Positions 1 through 10,166 of a stretch of DNA of 64,000 bases are shown here, piece after piece. This stretch comes from Chaetomium olivaceum (lineage: Eukaryota; Ascomycota; Sordariomycetes; Sordariales; Chaetomiaceae), in contig JAYWVB010000012.1 in the NCBI GenBank assembly GCA_039881045.1, positions 558,001 through 622,000 of the forward strand, read 5' to 3'. How positions within the stretch are numbered: position 1 is the stretch's first letter; each line of letters starts with the position of its first letter. The notes under the pieces are model-generated. The model saw only the letters and a program-made list of their open reading frames with translations, did not search any database and had not been told where the DNA came from. A program made the translations under genes and the position numbers.

Positions 1-775
1 GAACCCATCGCAACAATGGCGAATGTTGAGAGTGACATCAAATTATCTCCACCAGCTCCTGCGGCAACGTAGACAAAAGCGGAAGGCCGAAAAGCCGGGG
101 ACACTCGCCTTAACATCCCCCTGTCTACCATCGGGCTTGAAAATTGGACGGGATGGGCTTGCTTCCACAGGCTTCTTCAAGCGGCCAAGATCTAGGGGCG
201 GCGCAAGGGTTCTGGGTTCGGACATTGCTGCCTGAAGACTCCAAAGCAGTCGCAGTGAACTGCCCAGAATGAATTCAGGGGAAGCTGCGCAGTCATAACA
301 GTGGGAGCGGCAACACGACAAATAACCATTAACTCTCATACTAGAATGACCCCATTCAGGGAAGGCGAATGGTCGCGTAACGTCGTGATAGCCCGTCGAG
401 TCAACGTTTCCAAAGACTGCGAGTGGGCTTTAGCTCTGGGCAGAGGATGAAATTGTTCATCCGGGAGGCCGACGTACGAGCTATTACTCTTTCGTGAAGG
501 AAAATGAAGTGTGCACAAAGGCTACAGCGAGCATAAAGTTCAATATGACCACCATCACACGTGCCATCGCTCATCCTGGGAAGGAAGTTCTATCGCAGTT
601 CCCGATTTGCTGGTCATCATTAAGAGCTTTTCTCACATTCTTCCCACTTGCACCAAGGCAGGCGGGTAGGGGAATAATCGGCCACCAGGGAATCACGCGC
701 AGTTGGGCAGAAGAGGTATGGTAATTGAAGTCAGGCGAGAAGTCGTCCCCAACCTAACCTGATACTGCCAACCCC
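1..775. other. No recognisable gene
   Basis: Short ORFs on both strands show no family resemblance. A minus-strand ATG at 228 opens a 60-codon frame that could be the first exon of something extending off the left edge, but nothing supports it beyond the open frame. Confidence 0.4.
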
Positions 776-3053
776 TTAATGCTCACAAAAGCTATACCTC
801 TCCTCGTCCCACTCATTCCTCGCCTCATCCTGAAACGCCGAACGAGCGCTCATCAACTTCCGACGGTGCTCCTCCGCCTCCTCGCGTCTCATCGGCAGGC
901 CATCATCACCCAACTCCTTCCTCACCATCTCGAGCAACTCGGCCGGCAGCTTCGGTTCGCCGGCCTTGCCCTGCGCCAACGCCTCTGCAACATCCTGCCC
1001 GCCAATACCGCGCTCGACCAGCAGCTGCTTAATCTCCGCCGGCATACCCGACATGGCCTTTTCCCGGTCACCGGGGGCAGCGCCAAATGCTCTGTCGACC
1101 CACCAGTCAGCTTGCTGCGGCGGCACGTTGGCCGTGCTGATGATGCGCGTCTGGGGTTCGACCAGCCACAAGGCGATGAACCGGCGTGGCCCGGCTTGGT
1201 GGGGTCAGCGAGGCGGAAGCCCGAGACGCGGTGATGAAAAACATTGGGGAAAGCAAGCAGGCGGCCCTGTGGGGTGAGGACGCTGCCATACTTCTGAAAG
1301 CAGGCGCTACCGGAGCCGCAGCCAAGCCGGACGCCGTAGATGCTCTCCATCCAGTGGTAGGCGTCCTGGTCGACCTCGAAATTGTCTTCCTGTAAGAGGT
1401 GGTGAAGGTGCGGAAGTCTAGGTGGGTCTGGGTGATGTTCTCCGAGTCGAGATAGTACAGGGCTGTGCCGACAATGTGCTCGTTCATCTGCCCTTCGACG
1501 TGCCACCCGCCGGGGAGAACTCAGGATTGTCGGGCGTGAGTTCGATGGACGCCATCTTGACGATGATCTGGAGTCCCGTATCCTTGTACCTTTCGCGCAG
1601 TGTTTTGGCGGGCTCGACCGCGTACTCGACTTTGCTTGTGGAGAAGGCTGGCACCCGAACCTGAGCCGGTTTGCGGATTTCTCCCCACCGTTTCGTCAGC
1701 TTTCGCTCTTCATCGTCCAGATCATCGTAATCTCGCTTCTCGGCCGATGTATCCTCGCCCACCGACTCCGGTACCTCCCAGTCCGCATTTCCGGTTGCTT
1801 CCCTCTCCATCATGTCAGCCGCCGATGGTGGATCCCAGTTGTCTGTGTTCCCGTCGCTGAGCATAGAAGTTAGATTCCGAAGCAAAGGGGGGCAGGTACA
1901 TGGTTACGTACTCTGGATTCTCGGGGATCGGGAAACGTGGGTGGTGTCGACCAGCACCATCATATTCTCCGCCGCTGACATACTTTACAAGACACTGATC
2001 CCGCATGGGTAGGGTCGTCTCTATGAGCTTCTCGACGGTGCTGTAGATGTCGCGGTACTTTGTCGGGTGCAGGTTGTTGATGTAGCTGGTGAACCGCACA
2101 CCACCGTCGGCCGTGAATGCGACGTTCGCGGGGAGCCATTGATATACGGTAGACCAGAAGGTCTTCGGAATCCCGGAATCACCAACGCCAGTATCAGGGC
2201 CAATTAGGTGGCTATGCGTGTACGGGAACCTTGTCGACCGCCTTGCCTCATCGGACGGCTCCTCGCCCCTTTCCGGCCGTCTTGGGATCACCTCTCCCTT
2301 TCCGGCGAACTTTCCAACGGCATCTTCAACACCAACGACCTCGTCCGGAAAAAAAAGCGAGCGACCATACACGAGCGGGTACATGGATGGGTGGACGAGG
2401 TCCTGCACTGTCTTGCCGGTATTGGGGTGCCAGTCCGGGCTGGACGCCTGGTCGGCCTGCAACTTGGAAAATGACTCGCGCAGAGCAGACTGCAGCTCTT
2501 GGGACACAAGTTCATCCGACTTGGCGATGGTGAAAGTCGCATCCAGAGTGGGCGTGATCCCGGTGCGCTTGAAGTACTCGGCCTTGTGTCGCAGTTCCAG
2601 GATGTACTACCACACAGCAAGAGCAAAGCGTTAGAACCGAGAACGGGGGTAGACGCCAGAGAATCCGATGCCACTTACATAGTCGACACACTCCTTGTCC
2701 AAGATAGGCGTCGGCATTTCCACGTTATCGTCTTGATCTCAATTGATCAGGCGGTCCCACAGATCCTCCTCCGGCCAGGCAACGGCTTCGGCTTTCCACT
2801 TTGTGACAATCTCGTCGTCAAAGACCTTGATGTGCCAATTTGGCTTGTCGGTCAAGCGGTCCATGACCAACATCATAGCTCCCTCGCGCACCGTGATCAT
2901 GGTCGAGTCGGCCCCAAAGTAGTTGTGGTGGATGCCCATGGGATAGTGTGAGTCGCTCCCCTTATAATTCGTCCATCGTAAGTCTAAGTTCCAGCCAGGG
3001 TATTTGGCAGGTTTGGCAGTGGCGGCGGCGGTTCCAGTTACGGCGGTTGACAT
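776..3053 (-). pseudogene. DUF4246 family protein, frame broken
   Basis: The reading matches the fungal DUF4246 family (large cytosolic proteins of unknown function, one per genome or a few paralogs). I chose ATG 3053 because MSTAV leads into the family N-terminus with the KVFDDEIVTKWKAEA segment. An intron with GTAAGT donor runs from about 2609 to 2679. Conserved blocks seen in order are WHPNTGKTVQDLVHPSMYPL, FWSTVYQWLPANV, YVTMYLPPF, MNEHIVGTALYYLDSENITQ, DAYHWMESIYG, LLAFPNVFHHRVSGF and RIISTANVPPQQADWW, ending at 776. They lie in changing frames: breaks near 1855, 1510, 1395 and 1190, plus an in-frame TGA at 2739-2741. Three of the four breaks (1510, 1395, 1190) are each cured by restoring one C or G in a run. 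The family call is firm; whether the gene is dead or mis-sequenced is open, although the TGA is not explained by a run-length error. Confidence 0.8.
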
Positions 3054-3182
3054 TGTGAGAGTGGATGTCCAGCAAGTCCAGCGATGAAGGCGAGATGTCG
3101 AGACAGGTTTTACTGTTCGTCGCAATTGGCGAAACAAAATGGTTGCCTATTGCGGGTTGCAACCGGGTAGCCTCATTGCCCC

Positions 3183-3189
3183 TATATAT
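3183..3189 (-). promoter_or_regulatory. TATA-like box of the DUF4246 gene
   Basis: An AATATATAG element lies on the minus strand about 130 bp upstream of the ATG at 3053, a usual fungal spacing. Position and sequence only; no transcript evidence. Confidence 0.3.
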
Positions 3190-4072
3190 TCAACAGCAAT
3201 AATGCAGGTCTGTTGATATTTACCGACATGTCAAACTGACCAAAAGTGTTGTTGTAGCTCCAATTCAATAAAATGAAGCTCGAGTGCAGAATCTCCCATT
3301 TGGCCTGTTGCCTGATGTCTGCCTGTTCTCCCAGGTTCCAGGCCGCCCCAGGCAACTTGCAGACATGTTCACGATCCACTTTTATCTCTACTTGGTACAG
3401 TATGTGAGTCGGTTGCGGGACCGTGTGTTTCACTTCTTCCCTTCTTCTATAACCAACCGCTAAAAAAAATGACGGCGATGGTCGGCGGCAACATCACATC
3501 ACCTTGGCTCGGAGAAACACTCCAATTTGATTAGTTCCGGGATGGCGAGTGTTGGTAGTTCCGTCGTTCATGTCCGCGCATAGACTTGTCGCCGACATCA
3601 CAAGAAATGGAACTTAATGCGGGTACATACCACCTCGACATCGAGAACCTAACAGATATAGTATGATGTCAGATATTTGAATCTGGGCTTGTTTGTGCCG
3701 TTCTGGCGTCACGTTTACCTTCGTAATCTTAAAGAAGACAGTTGGTTTAGTAATGAGTGTTTCGGCCGGCGTATATCGAATTAGAACCCTATTAAATCAA
3801 GGAAGGTCTCAAGGAGTAGGCGTTGTTCCGTTGAATATCGGGGCCCGAAAACCCAAGACACGATCCTCTTAGACAAAGTAGAGGCACCGGTCCCCCCTGA
3901 GTAGGTAGGTAGGTATGGCATAATAACTCGTAGAGCCTAAAATATAGGGCAAGAGAAGTCGACTTCAGGCTTTCGAAAACTCGGAGCTTGGGTCCGAACG
4001 AGTTACGCATAGTCAATGATCCATCTTTACGGCCTTCAACTCCGTCTGCAGCAGGTGGCCACCTATCACGGA

Positions 4073-4080
4073 TATAAAGA
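4073..4080 (+). promoter_or_regulatory. TATA-like box upstream of RING gene
   Basis: TATAAAGA lies about 190 bp before the proposed ATG at 4267 and is followed by a C/T-rich stretch typical of fungal leaders. Confidence 0.3.
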
Positions 4081-4266
4081 GACACGCTCTCTCGCCGTTG
4101 TGCTGTCCTGTACTCTTTTCCTCACCATCCTTCCACCAGAAACGTCCCACCAGCCAAAACCGCTGACTTCCCCGCCGACGGTTCTACCAACCCTTCTTGG
4201 CCATTCTTTGGTTCTTTTGCCTGTCTCAGACACCTTTGTTCCTCCTTTCGCTCGGTGCTCAAGTTG

Positions 4267-5741
4267 ATGAGCGCCACTTGGCCCACCTCGTTCCCTTCGC
4301 TCCCTTTGCCCGCCCCGCGCACCTCGCGCACCTCGCCCCTCCTCGCCCCTCCTCGCCCCTCCTCGCCCGCCTTCCCCACTACCGCACCCATCACGCCCAC
4401 CACGACCTCTGGCAGCTTCCGCCCCTCCCAGAGGCAGTACCAGGCCCGCCAGCCAGTGGACGACGTCGCCGCCGCGGGCACGTCGGCGGCAAACCCCCTC
4501 CCGCGCGAGTCCTTGCACGTCCTCTCGCCCCGGCTCGGCGTCGGCTCGGGCCCCAACGCGCGCCCCATGGGTGTCACCGTTCGAGGTGATAACCGGCTGT
4601 TGCGAGGCTATCATCTGCTGTGGTCTAATCGGCCTCGGTGGGCTTGTCGCTTCGCTTCGTGCAGACACGTTGGGCGGTATAATGGTGTTGAGCCCCTGTC
4701 CCAACCGAGCTGCTGGAGGCGCAGGTCCAAACATGGTGTCCGCCATTCTGGGGTCGATTTCCAGGCTGTGACGGCAACCAATTGATGATAATCCTGTACC
4801 CGTCGCCCGCTGTGCGCGTGGTCCTCGTACACCTCGCGGCGAGGTGAACCGCGTATGACTGGCCGCAGATTCTGACCCTGTCTCCATTCCCAGATGCTGG
4901 AATGCGGAAGAGATGTGGCGGAGCCCAGCGGGGCGGTGTACACGGTGGCCGTCGCCGAGAGCGCAACGTGCGACTGTGAAGACGCGGCAGCAGCCGCCGC
5001 GGGCGCCGCCGGTCCTGCCGGCACGTCCGTTTCGTGCTGGGGCGGGGCCTCTTTGGTCCTGGAGAGGGGCTCTTGTCCACCACTGTCGCGACGCCGCCGG
5101 CGCCTCGGGAACCCGAGGCCGATCCGAGTCGTGCCATGGCCGTGGCGTTGGGTCAGCCTCCAGGTGGCAATGCCTACAACGCCTACGAGGGAAGGCCCAG
5201 CGCCAGGCGGTCGAGGGGGGCTGCCCGATCTGCTTGTGCTCCCTGAACGCCGAGAGGAAGGAAGTGGCCTGGCGCCGCGCGACTTGTGGGGTGAATATAC
5301 ACACCCAGTGCTTTCTGGAGCGGGCGGTGATGGGCTTCGTCCGAGGGTCGGAATCCTTTTCACGTCAAGTGTCCGCACTGTCGGGCAGAGTGGATATTCC
5401 CAGGCCGCCCCCGGCTTCCACAATAGTCAGTCTTTAAATGGGCAATAAATCATGGGCTTAACTGACTTGTTTATAGTACCTTTTGCGATGCAGTGGCCCA
5501 GTTCATCGACCGTTACAACATCGATGTCGACAGGGCGTTGTTCGAGGCTATACGTCCGTGGTATTGGATCGAGGAGATAAGGAATGGACTGGATGATATG
5601 GTAATTTTTGAATTGGGGATATTAAACCTGGTTGACGACAACGCAGTAACTAGAGTCAAAACGCATAAAAACGCTCAAAACCTCAAGCCTCTTTCTTCTG
5701 ACCGTAGGCGACGTGACTGCAAGTGTGTAAGCTCCTGCTAA
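4267..5741 (+). CDS. RING-finger protein, coding frame disrupted
   Basis: The secure part is the C-terminus. From about 5205 the sequence reads GGCPICLCSLNAERKEVAW, then ATCGVNIHTQCFLERAV, then after a frame step near 5350 FHVKCPHCRAEWIFPG. This is a RING-type zinc finger with a Cys-His-Cys core (CGxxIHxxCF), the variant found in fungal SWIM/RING proteins and ubiquitin ligases. A 51-bp intron (5426-5476) joins it to an exon reading DAVAQFIDRYNIDVDRALFE and WYWIEEIRNGL. Upstream, a Ser/Pro/Thr-rich frame opens at ATG 4267, and a segment near 4925 (AVYTVAVAESATCDCED) could be the start of a SWIM-like motif, but several frame changes (near 5200 and 5350, and probably between 4600 and 4900) prevent a continuous model. 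The true end after 5600 is unclear. The minus strand also has long open frames here, which I take as GC-rich shadows. A role in protein ubiquitination is inference from the domain. Confidence 0.45.
4331..4368 (+). repeat. Tandem 10-bp repeat, CCTCGCCCCT
   Basis: Nearly four head-to-tail copies of a 10-mer lie inside the Pro/Ser-rich N-terminal frame of the RING gene. A 10-bp unit shifts frame with each copy, so copy-number change here would alter the reading frame downstream. Confidence 0.8.
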
Positions 5742-5774
5742 ACACAACAACTTGGATATTCAGACAAGAAGGAC

Positions 5775-7145
5775 TCACAAATCAAATTGCGCGTGGAGTT
5801 TCGAATCTTTGAGTTCGGTTCGCACGGCGGCAAGCAGGACAAAAACCTCCTCCTTGGTCCACCCCAGCACGTCGCAAAATATCCGCAGTGAGAAAGCCTC
5901 GAGCCCGGTCATGATCTGCGAGATGTTGTACAAACCAACCTGCTTCAGATGCGCGTCCTTTGGCCAGGAGCCGATGGGTAAGCGGAACCTCTCGTGCTTC
6001 ACGTTAGTAAATCCCGCGTCTCGCATCCATCCTTCGAGCTTGGGGCCGGGGCACGCCTCGCGGCCCATCTTGCGAGTGGCCTCCAAAAAAGTGTTGATCC
6101 ATATCATGGTATTCGATTCGGGCTTGAGAGAACCGTCTTCTGAGTAGTATTGCAGGTCAAAGTCCTCGAACTCGGCCCAGCCTCCCGGGGTGACGTTTCT
6201 ATCCTCTTGTCAGCTAATCGAATCACCCGCGCATCTCTGAGAGATCCGGCCTTTGCGGGATGGATTTGACGCACTCGTAGACCCTCTCCACAAGCTTGGG
6301 CCAGTCGGTGATGGAACCGGTCATGTACCGGCAAAATATGAAGTCAAATGGCATCTCGTAAACCCACGGGCATTCAACGTCGTCGATCTCGAACTTGACG
6401 TTAGGCGGCACCCATGGTGGTTGTATAGCACTGAGATCGTTCCCTAGGATCTGCTCAGTGGGTTAGCAGCGTTGTATCGAACCGCTCACCCATGCCCTTG
6501 GATTGTCTTGCCTGAGAGATGTTGGGGTACTCGTCGCCCATCGCCATGCTCCCTATAGCCATCGCCCGAGTTAGCGTCCTCCCCACAAACATGGCAAGCT
6601 GGGCGTGGGTCCCTTACATATTCCTGTGCCCGTGCCGATATCAAGCACACGTTGCAGCTTGTCCGTGTCGACTGGGGCAAGGAACAACTTGTCGCCGATC
6701 GCCTTGGTCATCAGCGCATGAGATAGATCGAGCCGGTCCTGCTCAAGATCATCATTTGGCATGTAGTAGGCTGAAGTTTGTTAGTCAGGTTTGATTATTA
6801 CACAGAGGAGTCGTGAAAGTCAAAGTGGCCACGTACCCCCGGCCCTGAAGGCATGATAACGGCGGCCGTTCTCGACCGGGTAGTTGAGGATGCTGGACGT
6901 AATGGAAGCAGTGAAAGCCGAGCTGGCGCACTGATTAATATTTATCAAGATGGAATGGCGGCCGCAGAGTGACTTACATGTCGTCCCCAAGAAGCGAGTC
7001 GTTATCGCCTGCTTGCTGTGAAAATCCGAAATCGAGCACGTCAGTACCCGAGTTCGCTTTCCCACCATGCCTCCACGGGGGCTGAGGGAAACATGAAACT
7101 TACCCCTTGGTCAACTTCGATGTTTGGCTCTGGTGACTGACACAT
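5775..7145 (-). CDS. LaeA-like SAM-dependent methyltransferase
   Basis: This is a class I methyltransferase of the fungal LaeA/UMTA-like family; members are often near secondary-metabolite genes or act as regulators, but the substrate here is unknown. Seven exons can be traced from ATG 7145. The spliced protein reads SAFTASITSSILNYPVENGR and RRYHAFRAG, then PNDDLEQDRLDLSHALMT, motif I VLDIGTGTGIW, then MGDEYPNISQ, ILGNDLSAIQPPWVPPNVKF, the motif region PFDFIFCRYMTGSITDWPKL, VTPGGWAEFEDFDLQYYSED and a C-terminus ending KLHAQFDL. All exons are open and the family blocks are in order. The intron between SQ and ILG (6451-6511) has a GC donor rather than GT. No neighbouring synthase gene is present, so a pathway cannot be named. 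Confidence 0.85.
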
Positions 7146-10100
7146 GGTCGCGAGATTCGAATCAAGCTCGGAATCTGTTCTGTGGACGATGGATGTCGGT
7201 GGAGCAACGGTGTCTCAGGGAGGAACGTGGCTTTCGTTTTCTACATAGAAGAGGGAGACCCGGCCGACAAATATGAACAGGGTCCAAGGTTCGATCCGGT
7301 GAAGCGAAGAAATGCGTGGCGTTTGAACTGCAGCAGCGGAACAGCGGAGCGGGGAGGTCGGCACCTTTAATTCAGGTCATTCGCCAAATCGCCCGATTGT
7401 GGTAGGCCAGCTCGCAGGCCAGGGCCATTTTTCTAGACACATTCCTGCCCAGGGACTGGATGAAAGAGGTGTGACTTGGCTGCGACAGCAGCATGGGCGC
7501 CCGGTAGGGAAGCCAGGTTTGTGGTTGGTGCTATTTTCAATGTGGGTTCAGGAGCGATAAAAGTCCCTCTGCAACCTCGTTCCTCCCTCCCCTCCGCACA
7601 TTGGCATGTTGGGACCGAACCCACGCGGAAGGCAGCGCTGCATCCGTTGTAAGCAGTTGCCCCAGGCTAGCGGCTTAACTAAACCCGTTCGGCGACAGTA
7701 TGGTCATCAGCTCAAAGATAGTGTAAAGTGCCGGGGTCGGTCTGGAAAATCGCTCCGTCGGAATTTGTGGGCTCATCTGAGTCAAGAACTGCAGCCCGCC
7801 TGCTGAAGCGAGAATTCGGAACTCGGAAATGTCGTGCCCTGCGGCTCTCAACGTGGCTGGCAGGCTGCATTATGGACCGTATGGGTGCGGGAAGCATACT
7901 GTGAGCCGAACAAGCGGGGTTTGGGTGGCCGGGTCCTTGAATGAAAGCGACATCCCGACACCCGTTGGCCCCGGCAGGCACGGCCCGCAGAACGGCAGTG
8001 GAGCCCCGCCGTGGTATTCTGTGGGGGGAATGCCAATCATCGGTGTTGTGCCCCCCGTGCCGCTCGTTTGTTTCACTGACGGGACCCAAGAGTCAAGAGC
8101 TTGGTTTAGATGGAATGGAGAGACCTGGAAGAGAATTCGGTGTCGGGGACGCCAAGATGTCAAAACCGCCAGGGTGATCTTCCTCCAGACTTATCGGCGT
8201 CATCCTCTTTCTAGCCCAAGGATGAACAACTTGTTAAATATTCATTTATCCACGCCGTCTGCCCTTTCAAATCTCATAGATGGGTTAGAGTAGAATCGTC
8301 GTTGAATAATCTATCAAGTCTTCAGTCATTTCCTGTGATGAGACCACCTTAGGAGAGTCGACAAGGCCCTGTGCTGAGTCACTCGTCGTTCGTCACCGCG
8401 TACTTCCATCAAGCCCGGCGCTCACAGCCCCTTTGTCGGTGTCAAAAGCTTATTCGTATCTCTGCCGCTGCTATAACTATGGAAAACTCTGTTAATCTTT
8501 ACTGTCCAAACTCTGTCTACCATATGAACAAACACACGCTGGGAGCCAACTTGTCCCTTACACCCCACAAGCAGTCTCCATTTTTTACCCGTCGTCGCGG
8601 TGATAGGGCCGCAGTACGATTTCCTATGGGTTCCTAAGGTGTATATCATGGTTATGCCTGTGTCGAAGACCAAGATAACTACTACATCTGCTGGGTCGTC
8701 CCCTTGATTGGCCCCGTTGACGTCGCGGCCTCGATCAAAACCAGAACCGTGAAACGTGCTCAAAGACATACACTTGGATACAATTAACTAGGCCAATGTT
8801 TTCATTCGTCCCCGAGTGGAACCGGTGTTTGTCGCAAATCGCCGTTCACTGGACTACCTTAATATTTCTGACTGGCGGTAACCATGAGGGCTCAGGGACT
8901 GGGGCCGCCGTCAAACAGCCCGGCTTTAAGCACGAACGCGCACTCTTTGAAGTCATCTCGAGCGGGCAGCCGCACTCGTTGGTGGAGGAGTTGGCGTGAG
9001 CGTTGTACGAATACTAAGAAACCGCCAAAACCATACCCCGGCTTCGGTAATGTGTACGGTAATCGGAACTGTCGTGTCCAAGGGCGTGTTGAGCATATGG
9101 TGCCCTTCTGCCCATCGCTGGGCGTCAGTCGTGAGACCGGTATGGGGTGATTTGGAGTCTTCAGATCAAGAATATGACTGGGTGAAGATGGAGTATGTGG
9201 TGCGATGCAGGCGTTGAGCTCCCGTCGGCGTTTAGGGCGGGCATTGGTCCCCTCAATTGTGTCAGCATCGAGGTCGGCGAGGACGGAAAAGGCCAGAAGG
9301 CTGAGTGAGACGGGCGCAATTGAACTTGGCGGGCGACGTGGCGGCTCCGACTGGGTGGAGTGAGGTGTGACCGGCCCGGATCCGAGAAGCACCACAGGTG
9401 CAGCAGATTGCAGAGCCGATGCCGCGAGTGGAGCACGGGCGGCGCAGCTGCCTGGAGTGCCAGGCTCTGGGTATTGGCTTGCACCGATTGCAGGAGGTGA
9501 TCTGGGCGATGAGGTGATGGATGCAAGGGAATTTTCATGGAGGCCTGTCTGAAGCTCTGTTGATCGTTTGTTGCTTGCCCCCGCGGTCTGTTTGGCGGCC
9601 CCCCCGCCATTGAGACCTCCGACTCAGCCCATTGACCCCGCAAACGTTACCCAGAATTGGCCGAATGACTGATTGACGATTATCTCTTCGCGGTCTGCCT
9701 TGCCGGCCGAGTGCGGGCCTGCCTGGAGAACCTGGCCGGGAGGTGAGCGCCACCGTGGAGTTGAGGACGGCCGATGAGACCGTTTGTTCCCGGGAGCCCC
9801 GGGCAATCCCCTTCTGCGCAGTCGTAGTGCGAGGCAGCCGCTGCATGGAAGGATTACTCTGTCTCCAGCGAGCCAAACAGCGATCGGAGAGCGGAGCCAA
9901 TGAGGCTTTGTGAGTCACTAACCGAGTTGTGGAGATTGCGTCTTTCAGCTTTCCCCCAGGCCGCAGAGATGCTTGTCCTGGCAGTGCATGGCCCCTAGCC
10001 TTCCCGTGAAGCACTCCGGGCTTGGAATTTGAAGGGGTGCTGCTTTTACCCATAAAAGCTTGGTTCCCAGCCTTCCAAAGCCGTTCCTGAGAAAGAACAG

Positions 10101-10166
10101 CCTTCTCACGCCTTTTGTTCGGCTCCCTCCCTCTCTCCCCAACGCAACATTTGCAAAGTTCCGACA
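7146..10166. other. Three-kilobase gene-poor interval
   Basis: Open frames of 100-220 codons exist on both strands (for example 7712-8089 and 9535-10188 on minus), but none resembles a known family and they overlap one another. The last 150 bp contain a CATAAAAG box at about 10051 and C/T-rich leader sequence serving the ATPase gene at 10167. Confidence 0.45.

Larger units (their letters stand above)
3054..4266. other. Divergent intergenic region between DUF4246 and RING genes
   Basis: This is the shared upstream region of two divergent genes. It contains a TAGGTAGGTAGGTA run near 3901, a motif that recurs in spacers across this window, and TATA-like boxes on each side. No ORF resembles a protein. 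Confidence 0.5.

Noticed and set aside
4066..5304. 412-codon open frame on the minus strand over the RING gene
   Set aside because: Arg/Gly/Pro-rich composition from GC-rich DNA and no family motif, whereas the opposite strand carries a recognisable RING finger and a phase-consistent intron. One part (around 4620-4770) looks protein-like, so this is not fully excluded.
7712..8293. Opposed ORFs of 125 and 154 codons in the 7-10 kb gap
   Set aside because: No family resemblance and each is the mirror of the other; no promoter or splice support.
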